64,000 nucleotides of DNA from Rickettsia typhi (lineage in GTDB: Bacteria; Pseudomonadota; Alphaproteobacteria; Rickettsiales; Deianiraeaceae). The position numbers and the translations under genes are program-made. Shown here piece after piece: positions 7,399 to 15,724 of the stretch. Location: assembly GCA_945881985.1 (NCBI GenBank), contig CAMCVL010000008.1:1-64000 (forward strand), given 5' to 3'. Under the pieces are notes generated by a model. That model searched no databases, was not told the origin of the DNA, and saw only the letters and a list, made by a program, of their open reading frames with translations. Position 1 is the stretch's first letter, and the number at the start of each line of letters is the position of its first letter.

Positions 7399-8432
7399 TG
7401 TATAAAAAAGACGGAAGCCTTAGCCCTCTAAAAAACAAGGAGGAACAAGCAATTGAAAGCACAAGACCTCAAACTCTATCAAGGTTTATAGGGCAGGAGC
7501 AGCTTAAAAAAAATCTACAAATCTTTATTGAAGCCAGCAAAAAAAGAGGTAAGGCAATGGACCATGTATTGTTTTATGGTCCGCCAGGGCTTGGCAAAAC
7601 AACCTTAGCAAAAATCGTTGCTAACGAGCTTGGCGTTGGCTTTAAGTCAACCTCGGGCCCAATTTTGTCCAAAGGGGGCGACCTTGTTGCAATACTCACA
7701 AACCTCAAGCCAAATGATGTGCTTTTTATAGACGAAATACACCGCCTTTCAATCAATATAGAGGAGATACTCTATCAGGCAATGGAGGATTTTTGCGTTG
7801 ATATAATCATAGGCGAAGGAGCGTCTGCACGCAGTATAAAAATTACCCTTAGTCCATTTACTTTGATTGGCGCAACTACAAGGTTTGGACTAATCTCCGC
7901 CCCCCTACGCACAAGGTTTGGCATACCATTTAACCTCAACTTTTACACAAAAGAGGAGCTTGCAAACATCATTGACTTTAACGCCGCAAAGGATGGTTTT
8001 GATATTGACCGCGAGGCATCTTTGCAAATTGCCGCAAGAGCCAGATTTACGCCCCGCATATCCATCAGGCTTTTAAAAAGAGTCGCCGATTTTGCAATTG
8101 TAAAAAACCCAGATGAGGCAATCAGCGAGGAACTTGCAAACATAGCCTTTAACGACTTAAACATTGATCCGCTTGGTTTGGACGAGCTTGACCGCAAATA
8201 CCTTACCTACATAGCCGAAAACTACAAAGGCGGACCAGTGGGCATTGACACAATAAGTGCAGGACTATCCGAGGAAACAGACTCAATAGAAGACACAATA
8301 GAGCCCTTTTTGCTAGCTCTTGGTTTTATTGCCCGCACGCCAAGAGGCAGGGTTTTAACGCAAAAAGCTATGGATTATATAGGCTACTTTAGCCCAGAAA
8401 ATCTTGCTGGCGATGATGATTGTTTGTTTTAA
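7398..8432 (+). CDS. ruvB: Holliday junction branch migration ATPase RuvB
   Basis: 344 residues, normal length. The hexameric AAA+ motor drives branch migration of Holliday junctions together with RuvA. Visible: Walker A GPPGLGKTT (about residue 60), Walker B FIDEIHR, the RuvB beta-hairpin region VDIIIGEGASARS, sensor 1 LIGATTRFG, the arginine-finger segment SAPLRTRFG and the winged-helix C-terminus ending in the RTPRGR segment. ruvA is not adjacent. The start overlaps the preceding membrane-protein stop by 1 bp, and thiE begins 4 bp after the ruvB stop. Confidence 0.96.
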   Translation: MYKKDGSLSPLKNKEEQAIESTRPQTLSRFIGQEQLKKNLQIFIEASKKRGKAMDHVLFYGPPGLGKTTLAKIVANELGVGFKSTSGPILSKGGDLVAILTNLKPNDVLFIDEIHRLSINIEEILYQAMEDFCVDIIIGEGASARSIKITLSPFTLIGATTRFGLISAPLRTRFGIPFNLNFYTKEELANIIDFNAAKDGFDIDREASLQIAARARFTPRISIRLLKRVADFAIVKNPDEAISEELANIAFNDLNIDPLGLDELDRKYLTYIAENYKGGPVGIDTISAGLSEETDSIEDTIEPFLLALGFIARTPRGRVLTQKAMDYIGYFSPENLAGDDDCLF

Positions 8433-8436
8433 GTAT

Positions 8437-9141
8437 ATGCAGATGCTTAACGGAAAGGGCTTGTATGTAATTTCAATCCCAAGCGGGGTTGATGCCGAGC
8501 TTTTGGATGCTGCTCTTGGCAGTGGATTTGTGCAGATGTTTCAGTTAAGGCTTAAAGATGTGTCACAACAATTTTTTTACGAACAGGGGATGTTGTGTAA
8601 AACATTGTGCCTTAAGCACGGCGTGCCTTTTGTAATCAACGATAGCTACAATCTTTTTACTGAGCTTGATGCCGATGGCCTGCATATTGGCAGCGATGAC
8701 GGAGGTGGCGATATTGCCTCCGTTAGGGCAATGGTTGACAAAATTGCTAACAAAAATGCAGGCAGGGCAAAAATACTTGGTATTAGCTGCTACAACTTGC
8801 TTAACTTTGCCATAGAATGCTCTTTGGCAGGTGTAAGTTATGTGTCCTTTGGGGCATTTTTTAACACCCAAACAAAGGATGCAAAAACAAGAGCTACCCC
8901 TCAAATTATTAGTGATTACAATAATTATTTTGTAAAAAATCCACTAGCTCCTCGTGCAATGCTTTGTGGCATTGGCGGCATTGATGCTAGCAATGCTGGG
9001 TATCTTGTATCTTTAGGGCTTAACTATCCATCCGTTATATCTGCAGCTTGGCAAGGGGGCGATGTACCTAGCATTTTGCAAAATCTTACAAACTTACATA
9101 ATGCAATTATTGGTGGCTTTGGCAGCAAAGTGCAATGCTAA
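8437..9141 (+). CDS. thiE: Thiamine-phosphate synthase ThiE
   Basis: About 234 residues from the ATG at 8437, 4 bp past the ruvB stop; an upstream in-frame ATG at 8404 lies inside ruvB and is less likely. ThiE joins HMP-pyrophosphate and the thiazole phosphate to thiamine phosphate in a TIM-barrel. Visible: FQLRLKD (pyrophosphate-binding Q-R-K strand), VINDSYNLFTELDADGLHIG (ND and DGxHxG motifs), GISCYN, YVSFGAFFNTQTK and GIGGI near the C-terminus. No other thi gene is in the window. The C-terminal end after about residue 205 is poorly conserved. It ends in an 11-bp tandem repeat (9131-9152) that overlaps the stop codon. Confidence 0.85.
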   Translation: MQMLNGKGLYVISIPSGVDAELLDAALGSGFVQMFQLRLKDVSQQFFYEQGMLCKTLCLKHGVPFVINDSYNLFTELDADGLHIGSDDGGGDIASVRAMVDKIANKNAGRAKILGISCYNLLNFAIECSLAGVSYVSFGAFFNTQTKDAKTRATPQIISDYNNYFVKNPLAPRAMLCGIGGIDASNAGYLVSLGLNYPSVISAAWQGGDVPSILQNLTNLHNAIIGGFGSKVQC

Positions 9142-9205
9142 TGCAATGCTAAATCTGGCTTTGCAAAAGCATTTGATTTTGGCAAGAGGTAGAATTTTTC
9201 TATTT

Positions 9206-9236
9206 GCAAGTTTATCTTGCTTTTAATCCTTTTTTA
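9206..9236 (+). terminator. Terminator after thiE
   Basis: A GCAAG/CTTGC stem with TTTAT loop (9206-9220) is followed by TTTTAATCCTTTTTT. The 15-nt hairpin core is identical to one downstream of the restriction-modification gene at 43041-43055. Confidence 0.55.
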
Positions 9237-9316
9237 AGCTAGATTTATATATTATAACTATGGTAAAATACCCCTAGTTTTAATATATATTTTGATATTT
9301 GTACCAAGTTTTTGTG

Positions 9317-10942
9317 ATGACCGGTGGTAAAACAAGGCGTATTTACATATACGATACAACACTTAGAGATGGTGCGCAAACAAGTGGTGTTAGTTTTAGC
9401 CTTGCTGACAAAATGGACTTTTTAAGAGCCTTACATAATTTTGGCGTTGATTATGCGGAGGCTGGCTGGCCCGGGGCAAACGAAATTGACACAAGCGTTT
9501 TTGCAAGATGTTTTGACCTAAGACAAAATTTTGCAGGCACAAAAATCACCGCCTTTGGCATGACTAAAAAACACGATACATCAATCCACAACGACCCAGT
9601 ATTGGCTGGGCTTGTTAACAGCCGTGCTGACTTTTTTTGCATAGTGGGCAAGTCATGGGATTTTCATGTTGTAAATGCACTTGGCATATCTTTGCTGGAT
9701 AATTTAATAGTTATAGAGGAATCTGTAAAATATCTAAAAACGAAGGCAAAAGAGGTTTTGTTTGACGCTGAGCATTTTTTTGACGGCTACAAGGCAAATC
9801 CTAAATACGCTCTTGACTGCCTTAAGGCAGCACTTAAAGGTGGTGCAGATTGGCTTGTTTTGTGCGATACAAATGGAGGCATGTTGCCAGATGAGGTTTT
9901 TAATATAGTTAGCGATGTTGTGTCAGCATTGCCGGATGCAAGGCTTGGCATACATACTCACAACGACACAGAATGTGCGGTTGCAAATAGTATTGCTGCG
10001 GTGCAGGCTGGGGTAAATTTGGTTCAGGGCACTATAAACGGGCTGGGTGAGCGTTGCGGTAATGCAAATTTATGCTCCATAATTCCAAATCTTGTGTTAA
10101 AAATGGGGCTGGACTGCGGGGTTGCAATTGAAGATTTAAAAAACCTACCCTCTCTCTCCCAAAGGCTTGATGACATTTTAAACAAAGAGCCGCAAATAAA
10201 CTTGCCATATGTTGGGGCGAGTGCTTTTGTTCACAAGGGTGGGCTGCATGCTTCTGCGGTGCTTAAAAACCCTGCAACTTACGAGCATGTTGACCCCAGC
10301 GTAGTTGGCAATGTGCGTAAGATACCTACTTCTAATCAGGCTGGCAAGGCAAACATTGTTGCAATGCTGCACAAAATTGGATTAAAAGATGAAAAATACA
10401 CATCAAAAGCCGCAGATATAGCTTCTTTTATTAAACTGCAGGAGGCTTGGGGTTATAGCTATGAAAATGCCGATGCAAGTTTTGAACTTCTTGTAGCAAG
10501 CATTTGCAACCAGATGACAAAGGAGCTTAGCATTACATCCTATAACATATCCACCTCTTTTCATTACTTAAACAAAGAACCCTTGGCAAATGCAATCATA
10601 GAGCTTAACAATAGTGGGCAATTTTTTGCATCGCAAAGCTACCAAGGCCCTGTTGATGCCGCTATGCAGGCGGTAACAAAGGCAGTTTTAAGCGTTAAAA
10701 CCAAGCTTCAGGCTCTTGTTATTGCAGATTACAAGGTAAAGATTATATCCGGCGACGGAGTGGGTGCTAAAAGAGGCTCCGCATCCAAGGTTAAGGTTGA
10801 TATAAAATTTGCAATAAATATTAACGAAACAACATGTTACGCACACACAACCGGCGTTGCAAGCGATGTAATTGGTGCCTCGCTAACCGCTATAATGGAT
10901 GGATACAATTATGCACTACTAAAGGCAGCAAACCCAGCTTAA
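9317..10942 (+). CDS. cimA: (R)-citramalate synthase CimA
   Basis: About 541 residues from the ATG at 9317; the frame is also open from a TTG at 9299. CimA condenses acetyl-CoA and pyruvate to citramalate, giving 2-oxobutyrate for isoleucine without threonine deaminase. The N-terminal HMGL-type TIM barrel shows YDTTLRDGAQTSG (catalytic R-D and metal site), EAGWPGANEID, LCDTNGG, GIHTHNDTECAVANS (metal H-x-H) and GTINGLGERCGNANL. These features and the length match the CimA subfamily rather than isopropylmalate or homocitrate synthase. The C-terminal 150 residues form the LeuA-type regulatory domain, including KIISGDGVGAKRGSASKVKV. Transcribed alone, convergent with mrpC. Confidence 0.9.
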   Translation: MTGGKTRRIYIYDTTLRDGAQTSGVSFSLADKMDFLRALHNFGVDYAEAGWPGANEIDTSVFARCFDLRQNFAGTKITAFGMTKKHDTSIHNDPVLAGLVNSRADFFCIVGKSWDFHVVNALGISLLDNLIVIEESVKYLKTKAKEVLFDAEHFFDGYKANPKYALDCLKAALKGGADWLVLCDTNGGMLPDEVFNIVSDVVSALPDARLGIHTHNDTECAVANSIAAVQAGVNLVQGTINGLGERCGNANLCSIIPNLVLKMGLDCGVAIEDLKNLPSLSQRLDDILNKEPQINLPYVGASAFVHKGGLHASAVLKNPATYEHVDPSVVGNVRKIPTSNQAGKANIVAMLHKIGLKDEKYTSKAADIASFIKLQEAWGYSYENADASFELLVASICNQMTKELSITSYNISTSFHYLNKEPLANAIIELNNSGQFFASQSYQGPVDAAMQAVTKAVLSVKTKLQALVIADYKVKIISGDGVGAKRGSASKVKVDIKFAININETTCYAHTTGVASDVIGASLTAIMDGYNYALLKAANPA

Positions 10943-10953
10943 AACAATGTTAG

Positions 10954-11307
10954 TTAGTTTTTGCTTGGGTTTTCATCGTGATTTTTATCAATTTTGCTTG
11001 CAATAACAAATCCAAGACAAGATATGCAAAAACCCACAACTATAGCTGTTAGCATTAGCACCGATGGCACTGGGTCAATTGTAATACCCGCATTAAGTCT
11101 TGTGCCGTGAATAAAAATTGGAGCAATGCCATCGTCAACATAGCCACTAACTAAAAAAAGTGCAATAAGTGCATTTTGAGACCCGCTAAGTGCTATAATT
11201 TTTTTCGTTTTGTTTTTAAGTAAAAACACGCCAAAAAGCCCAGCTGTAAAAATAAAAGCTAAGCAAAAATAAATTGCAAAAGAAGCAATTGGCATAACGA
11301 TAATCAA
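10954..11307 (-). CDS. mrpC: Mrp/Mnh Na+/H+ antiporter subunit C (NuoK-like)
   Basis: 117 residues with three TM helices (about 5-27, 38-55 and 78-102). The third contains DPVPSVLMLTAIVVGF, the hallmark of MrpC/MnhC that separates it from NuoK. MrpC is one small subunit of the multi-subunit sodium/proton antiporter. No other mrp subunit is adjacent; in Rickettsiales mrp genes are often dispersed. It starts 9 bp after the pccB stop on the same strand and is probably read from the pccB promoter. The C-terminus is charged. Confidence 0.85.
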   Translation of the reverse strand: MIIVMPIASFAIYFCLAFIFTAGLFGVFLLKNKTKKIIALSGSQNALIALFLVSGYVDDGIAPIFIHGTRLNAGITIDPVPSVLMLTAIVVGFCISCLGFVIASKIDKNHDENPSKN

Positions 11308-11316
11308 ACAAGGATT

Positions 11317-12939
11317 TTACAATGGCAGGTTGTCGTGCTTTTTCCACAATTTATCAACTTTTTTGCGTTTTAAAAACACAAGAGAATTGTAAATACGAGA
11401 CCTTGTATTTTGCGGCCTTATGACCTCCTCAATAAAGCCTCGTTTTGCAGCGGCAAATGGGTTTGAGAATTGGCTTTCGTAGTTTTCAATGTGAGACTTC
11501 ATTTTTGCCTCATCCTCAGAGTCCTTTCTAAACAAAACCTCAACCGCACCCTTGGAGCCCATAACTGCAATCTCTGCATTTGCCCATGCGTAATTAACAT
11601 CACCCTTTAGGTGCTTAGACGACATTACAATATACGCTCCGCCGTATGCCTTGCGTGTAATAACAGTAATCTTTGGCACGCTCGCCTCGGCATAGGCATA
11701 CAAAAGCTTTGCCCCGTGCTTGATGATGCCGCCGTATTCTTGGTCTCTACCCGGTAAAAAGCCCGGCACATCAACAAAGCTAACAATTGGTATGTTAAAG
11801 CAATCGCAAAATCTAATAAATCTTGCAGCTTTTTGGCTTGCAGCAATGTCAAGGCAGCCAGCAAGATACAATGGCTGATTAGCAACTATACCAACGCTCA
11901 TGCCACCAATGCGTGCAAAGCCAACAACGATGTTTTTTGCATAATCTTTTTTAATTTCAAAAAAGTCCCCATTGTCAACAACCTTTTCAATAATGCTTTG
12001 CATGTCATATGGCTTTGCCGAGTCTATAGGAACAATGTCGTTAAGAGATTCCTCCCTTCTTTTTGGGTCGTCGCCGGTGTGTAAAAAAGGCACTTCATCA
12101 GTGTTTGAAAGAGGTAAAAACGATAGTAATCTGCGAGTTTCAAAAAGGCAGAGCATGTCGTTTTCAAAAGCTAGGTCGGCAACACCCGTTTTTTTGGTAT
12201 GCACTTTACTGCCGCCAAGGTCTTCCTTTGTAACAACCTCGTTTGTAACGCTTTTTACAACATCTGGCCCAGTTACAAACATGTAAGATGAGCTGTCAAC
12301 CATAAACACAAAATCTGTAAGAGCGGGTGAGTACACCGCGCCACCAGCACAAGGTCCCATAATTAGAGAAATTTGCGGCACAACACCAGACAAATCAACA
12401 TTGCGTTGAAAAATTTCACCATATCCACCTAAGGACTTAATGCCCTCCTGTATTCTTGCCCCACCGGAGTCGTTAATACCTATAACAGGGAGCTTTAAAA
12501 GTTTTGCCTTGTCAAGTATTTTACAGATCTTTTCGGCATTTGTCTCGCTTAAGCTACCACCCAAAACCGTAAAATCCTGCGAGTATATCAAAACTGGTCT
12601 GCCGTCAATAGTTGCCTGCCCCGTTACAACCCCGTCGCCAGCTGTGCCGTGCTTATCGAGCCCAAAGTCGTAAGAGCGGTGCTCAACATATAAGTCAAAC
12701 TCCTCAAAGCTGCCCTCGTCTGCAATAAGCATTATGCGTTCCCTTGCGGTAAGCTTGCCTTTTTCATGCTGCAGAGCAATTTTGTCAAGCCCGCCCCCAA
12801 GCTGAGCCTCGGTGCGTCTTTGAATTAATCTTTCGACAATGCTACGCATTTTTGGCGGTAGTAGTTTTGCAGATTCCATGCTTTGCTCCTCATGAAATTG
12901 TGCCGTGGTATGTAATTCAATTTGCGATTCCTGTGTCAT
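11317..12939 (-). CDS. pccB: Propionyl-CoA carboxylase beta subunit (carboxyltransferase)
   Basis: 540 residues. With the biotinylated alpha subunit (not in the window) it carboxylates propionyl-CoA to methylmalonyl-CoA. Visible: [29 protein letters not shown], the acyl-CoA oxyanion regions SGGARIQEG ([10 protein letters not shown]) and [14 protein letters not shown], and in the C-terminal half the [27 protein letters not shown] biotin-carboxyl pocket (shown here as separate short motifs [10 protein letters not shown] and [10 protein letters not shown]). The N-terminus is about 25 residues longer than usual, so the second Met (about residue 31) is an alternative start. Preceded by a promoter and a 12-bp palindrome; followed by mrpC. 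Confidence 0.95.
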   Translation of the reverse strand: MTQESQIELHTTAQFHEEQSMESAKLLPPKMRSIVERLIQRRTEAQLGGGLDKIALQHEKGKLTARERIMLIADEGSFEEFDLYVEHRSYDFGLDKHGTAGDGVVTGQATIDGRPVLIYSQDFTVLGGSLSETNAEKICKILDKAKLLKLPVIGINDSGGARIQEGIKSLGGYGEIFQRNVDLSGVVPQISLIMGPCAGGAVYSPALTDFVFMVDSSSYMFVTGPDVVKSVTNEVVTKEDLGGSKVHTKKTGVADLAFENDMLCLFETRRLLSFLPLSNTDEVPFLHTGDDPKRREESLNDIVPIDSAKPYDMQSIIEKVVDNGDFFEIKKDYAKNIVVGFARIGGMSVGIVANQPLYLAGCLDIAASQKAARFIRFCDCFNIPIVSFVDVPGFLPGRDQEYGGIIKHGAKLLYAYAEASVPKITVITRKAYGGAYIVMSSKHLKGDVNYAWANAEIAVMGSKGAVEVLFRKDSEDEAKMKSHIENYESQFSNPFAAAKRGFIEEVIRPQNTRSRIYNSLVFLKRKKVDKLWKKHDNLPL

Positions 12940-12981
12940 AATTTAAAGTTATTAAATGCACTTTTACAACTAGTTATAAAT

Positions 12982-13029
12982 TTTAAACAAGGATATTAGC
13001 TTTTTGTCAAGTTTTTTAGATAATTATCT
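12982..13029 (-). promoter_or_regulatory. pccB promoter with adjacent 12-bp palindrome
   Basis: On the minus strand TTGACA (13005-13010), 17-bp spacer, TTTAAA (12982-12987; a TAAAAT two bases further also fits). Directly upstream is the perfect palindrome AGATAATTATCT (13018-13029), which could be a dimeric regulator site. Confidence 0.45.
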
Positions 13030-13044
13030 GCTTGAAACAAAACT

Positions 13045-13077
13045 AACATCAACTTTAACGCAAACAATATCCTAAGT
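13045..13077 (+). repeat. Left copy of direct repeat flanking the DUF3800 island
   Basis: 13058-13077 is identical over 20 bp to 14362-14381, and a further 13 bp to the left is partly conserved. The same orientation on both sides brackets the DUF3800 gene and the candidate RNA. Confidence 0.6.
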
Positions 13078-13258
13078 TAGGGCATTAGGAGTATTGCTAC
13101 ACCGCTACATTGCTAAAGTCTTGTAAAATCAGGCTTTAAATGCTTTTATATTGACGCCTCTTTCAATTGTAATTTCTTACTTTTTATTGACAATTAATTT
13201 TTTTTATTATAAAAAGCATAGTTTTATTTATTGTAGTTTATGTTTTTGATTAACTGAA
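13078..13258. promoter_or_regulatory. Intergenic region upstream of DUF3800 gene
   Basis: AT-rich, no ORF. A TTGACA at 13187-13192 is followed by TATAAA at 13208-13213 (15-bp spacer, suboptimal), the likely promoter for the DUF3800 gene. Together with 12940-13077 it makes a 319-bp gene-free stretch holding the pccB promoter, the palindrome and the left repeat. Confidence 0.35.
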
Positions 13259-14038
13259 ATGCAGGAATTTGTTTGCTATATAGACGAGAGTGGAGATGAG
13301 GGTTTTAGTGAAAAAAGTTCTAAAACATTTGCTTTTTCTGCAGTGGTAATTAAAAAAGAAAATGATTTACTTTTGCCAAAATTTCAAAAATCAATATTAA
13401 CTCAGATTTCTCAAAACAAAATACAACCATTGAAAAATATTCATTTTGCCGACCTAAAGCATGAGCAAAGAAAGTATTTGTGCAATAAAATATTAGAAAA
13501 CAAAATACCATTTAGAGCAATTGTAGTATTGTCTAATAAATTTAACATTGACGACAAAAATCAACAAAACTTCAATCAAAATAAATGGGCTTATTTTAAT
13601 TATTTAGCAAGACATCTCTTGGAAAGGGTATCTTGGTTAGTAAGAGATGAAAGTTCCAACTGCGGCAAAAAAGGAAATGTCAATATTGTATTTTCAAACA
13701 GAAAGCAAATGAAAATAGAGAAAATACGCCAATATTTAATGGAATTAAAAGAAGAGAAAAATATTTCTATTGAATGGGATGTTATTGGTAACATAGATGT
13801 AAAAAATCATGAGCAGTTAGCTGGATTACAATTTGCAGATGTTTTTGCAACAGCTTTTAGAAGGTACGGATATGAAGGAGATAGACTTGGGGTTGAAACA
13901 TCCTATATAAAAATATTGCAGCCTTTTTTATATAAACATGGTTCAAAAATTCCTAATTATGGAATTAAAATTAGAGGATTAAACTACCACGAGCTAACGG
14001 AAGAGACTATACAGATGTTAAAGTTATTTGGTTTTTAA
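13259..14038 (+). CDS. DUF3800 family protein
   Basis: 259 residues. The N-terminus FVCYIDESGDEGF is the DUF3800 signature (acidic D-E-S-G-D cluster at the end of the first strand). About 180 residues later comes the matching motif EQLAGLQFADVFATAF (L-Q-x-A-D). The two acidic motifs and the spacing resemble an RNase H-like nuclease fold, and the family is common on mobile elements and in defence neighbourhoods, but no activity is established. The codon use is AT-richer (many AAA, AAT, ATA) than neighbouring housekeeping genes. The gene sits between pccB and tolR inside a 20-bp direct repeat and is followed at once by a candidate structured RNA on the other strand. Confidence 0.85.
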   Translation: MQEFVCYIDESGDEGFSEKSSKTFAFSAVVIKKENDLLLPKFQKSILTQISQNKIQPLKNIHFADLKHEQRKYLCNKILENKIPFRAIVVLSNKFNIDDKNQQNFNQNKWAYFNYLARHLLERVSWLVRDESSNCGKKGNVNIVFSNRKQMKIEKIRQYLMELKEEKNISIEWDVIGNIDVKNHEQLAGLQFADVFATAFRRYGYEGDRLGVETSYIKILQPFLYKHGSKIPNYGIKIRGLNYHELTEETIQMLKLFGF

Positions 14039-14140
14039 TGACTAACCCCTAATCCGAGTTTCCTTATTTCAAGAATAAGGCTGCAATCTCAAAGATGCCA
14101 CGGTTTGTAAAATATACTTAGCATTAGCGATTGTTAGTCA
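14039..14140 (-). ncRNA. Candidate structured RNA convergent to the DUF3800 gene
   Basis: A consensus minus-strand promoter (14146-14174) predicts a start at about 14139, exactly where an 8-bp closing stem begins (14133-14140 with 14039-14046). Inside are CTAAT/ATTAG (14049-14053 with 14123-14127), CCG/CGG (14054-14056 with 14101-14103), a perfect 7-bp hairpin CCTTATT/AATAAGG (14062-14068 with 14074-14080) and a GCAATCT/AGATGC hairpin with one bulge (14083-14098). The result is a compact multibranched fold of about 102 nt whose 3' end abuts the DUF3800 stop codon. There is no U-run terminator and no tRNA, SRP or RNase P signature. Identity unknown. Confidence 0.45.
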
Positions 14141-14145
14141 AGGTA

Positions 14146-14174
14146 ATTTTACGCAATGCAGTCTTAATTGTCAA
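14146..14174 (-). promoter_or_regulatory. Consensus promoter of the candidate RNA
   Basis: Minus-strand TTGACA (14169-14174), 17-bp spacer, TAAAAT (14146-14151). Points left towards the DUF3800 3' end, with no start codon suited for translation downstream. Confidence 0.6.
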
Positions 14175-14361
14175 GAAATTTTTTTAATTGACTTCTTTTG
14201 AATCTTATTTTTACTTAGAATATTGCCATCGGGTTTTTCACCATGCGATGCTCGTTTATGTTACAAAAGCAGTTTTTCGGTCGAAAAATTCTTAAAATTT
14301 CTTTGTGAAAATAGGATGAAAAAGAGTTTTGATAAATATTGCAAAATCAACATTCACATTC
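14175..14361. other. Intergenic remainder of the DUF3800 island
   Basis: No convincing gene. It contains an inverted repeat TTTTTCG/CGAAAAA (2-nt loop) near 14274-14289. A 67-codon frame crosses it but runs into tolR antisense and has no family features. Confidence 0.3.
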
Positions 14362-14381
14362 ACGCAAACAATATCCTAAGT
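14362..14381 (+). repeat. Right copy of direct repeat flanking the DUF3800 island
   Basis: Identical over 20 bp to 13058-13077, 1304 bp apart. It ends 2 bp before the tolR stop codon (14384), so the repeat lies at the 3' end of tolR. Confidence 0.6.
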
Positions 14382-14383
14382 AA

Positions 14384-14821
14384 TCAGGAAGAGCCCATTA
14401 TGATGTCAACTTTTTCAAGACCTTGATTTTTCAAAAATGTCATAACTTTTAAAAAGCTTTGCACATCAACAGATTTGTCGCTTGCAACTGTTACTCTTAG
14501 CCCTTCAGTCCCGCCTTCGGTGCCTTGAATTTTGGACAAAATAGCCGCACTAAATTCATCGTAAGTTGCAAAATTTACATCGTCAATGTAGTAGTTGTCC
14601 TGCTTAATTACAACTTTTAAAACCGTCTCCTTTGGCGGCACATATGCCTTGTTGTAGCTTTTGTCTGGACTTGGTAGCTTTATGTCAAAAACTTTTTGTG
14701 CCGTGTTGGACATCATAATAAAAAAGAAAAGCAATATAAGCACCATATCCAGCATTGGCACCAAAAATGGTAAGTTTAAATGTCCACCGCCCCCGCCTGT
14801 GTCTTTATCTAGCTTAATCAT
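14384..14821 (-). CDS. tolR: ExbD/TolR family biopolymer transport protein
   Basis: 145 residues: a short cytoplasmic N-terminus with a GGGGG stretch, one TM helix (about 18-38, LVPMLDMVLILLFFFIMM, with the conserved membrane aspartate) and a periplasmic domain including FDIKLP and VASDKSVDVQ. In complex with TolQ it uses proton motive force to energise Tol-Pal and outer-membrane constriction. It sits 35 bp after tolQ. TolA and TolB are not nearby; Pal is at 38.6 kb. ExbD cannot be excluded by sequence alone, but no TonB gene is present. Confidence 0.85.
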   Translation of the reverse strand: MIKLDKDTGGGGGHLNLPFLVPMLDMVLILLFFFIMMSNTAQKVFDIKLPSPDKSYNKAYVPPKETVLKVVIKQDNYYIDDVNFATYDEFSAAILSKIQGTEGGTEGLRVTVASDKSVDVQSFLKVMTFLKNQGLEKVDIIMGSS

Positions 14822-14856
14822 AGTATGGCTATAAAGTTATATAAATATCTATCAAA

Positions 14857-15537
14857 TTACTCTGCAAATCTACGCGAACTAATGGACGCAGATTGACTGC
14901 TACGCTGCATTGGCTTTGCAGCGGCATTGTTTGACGCACTTTGTTTTTTTGCCGCAGCCTGCTGGTCCAGTTTTATATTTATGCGATTAATGTAGTTTAG
15001 GTAGTTTTCAAGCCTAGAATCCGATACAAAGCCAAAATAAAACTCGCAAAACAAGGCAGGAATCGCAATACCAATGCCCACTGCAGTTGTGTACATAGCC
15101 TCCTTAAGACCCTCGGATACCATAACCGGATTAATTGTTCCACCCCCTTGCTGAATTGCAGTAAAGGCATTAACCATACCAAGTACATTACCTAAAATAC
15201 CAAACATTGGAGCTATGGTGCCGATAAATTGCAAAAGCCCAAGCCCCATATGAAGCTGCCTTTTTGCAATGCTAAAAGATATTCCCATAACTTCATCCCT
15301 TTTGTCCTTTGAAAGATTTTTGACGGAAATAAGCTCGTTCACCAAAGAGTATATAATTGTATTTGACCTATGAATTAAAACAGGATCAAGTTTTAAATGC
15401 ACAGGTCTTGCAACAATAAACAAAAAGTAAAACCTCTCCATTAATACCGTTACTAGCAAAATAGAGCATATCGCAAGTGGATAGGCAGATATACCAAGCC
15501 CATGAAAAAGTTCTTTTAAACCATCAATGCCGCTCAC
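14857..15537 (-). CDS. tolQ: TolQ/ExbB (MotA family) proton channel protein
   Basis: 226 residues with TM segments at about 17-40, 105-135 and 145-175. The MotA/TolQ/ExbB domain includes LGLLQFIGTIAPMFGILGNVLGM and the conserved small-residue helix YTTAVGIGIAIPALF. The C-terminal tail is Ser/Ala/Gln rich. Start is GTG at 15537. It has a near-perfect promoter at 15590-15618 and is followed by tolR, so the two form an operon. Confidence 0.87.
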   Translation of the reverse strand: MSGIDGLKELFHGLGISAYPLAICSILLVTVLMERFYFLFIVARPVHLKLDPVLIHRSNTIIYSLVNELISVKNLSKDKRDEVMGISFSIAKRQLHMGLGLLQFIGTIAPMFGILGNVLGMVNAFTAIQQGGGTINPVMVSEGLKEAMYTTAVGIGIAIPALFCEFYFGFVSDSRLENYLNYINRINIKLDQQAAAKKQSASNNAAAKPMQRSSQSASISSRRFAE

Positions 15538-15589
15538 AACAACAATATATAAATCTTTGTTTTAATAAATTTAACAATAATGCTTCAAT

Positions 15590-15618
15590 ATTATAGTATG
15601 TAAAAAATGTTTTTTCAA
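15590..15618 (-). promoter_or_regulatory. tolQR promoter
   Basis: Minus-strand TTGAAA (15613-15618), 17-bp spacer, TATAAT (15590-15595, perfect -10). Start expected near 15583, about 46 nt before the GTG. Confidence 0.65.
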
Positions 15619-15724
15619 GTAAAGCTTTTTGTTTTTGTTAAACATTATTTATCTAGCAATGCCAAATCCACTTATAAAATTGATATAAGATTGTTGGTTA
15701 ATTTGCAAACTGGCTTTACACGGC

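Noticed and set aside
9131-9152. 11-bp tandem duplication at the thiE stop codon
   Set aside because: A short local duplication with no further copies in tandem; no function suggested.
14039-14140. tRNA or tRNA-like gene
   Set aside because: The fold has several arms, but no CCA, no GTTC-type T-loop and no 7-bp acceptor or anticodon arm at proper distances.
14223-14426. 67-codon plus-strand frame between the DUF3800 gene and tolR
   Set aside because: Runs antisense into tolR, has no family features, and overlaps the direct repeat.
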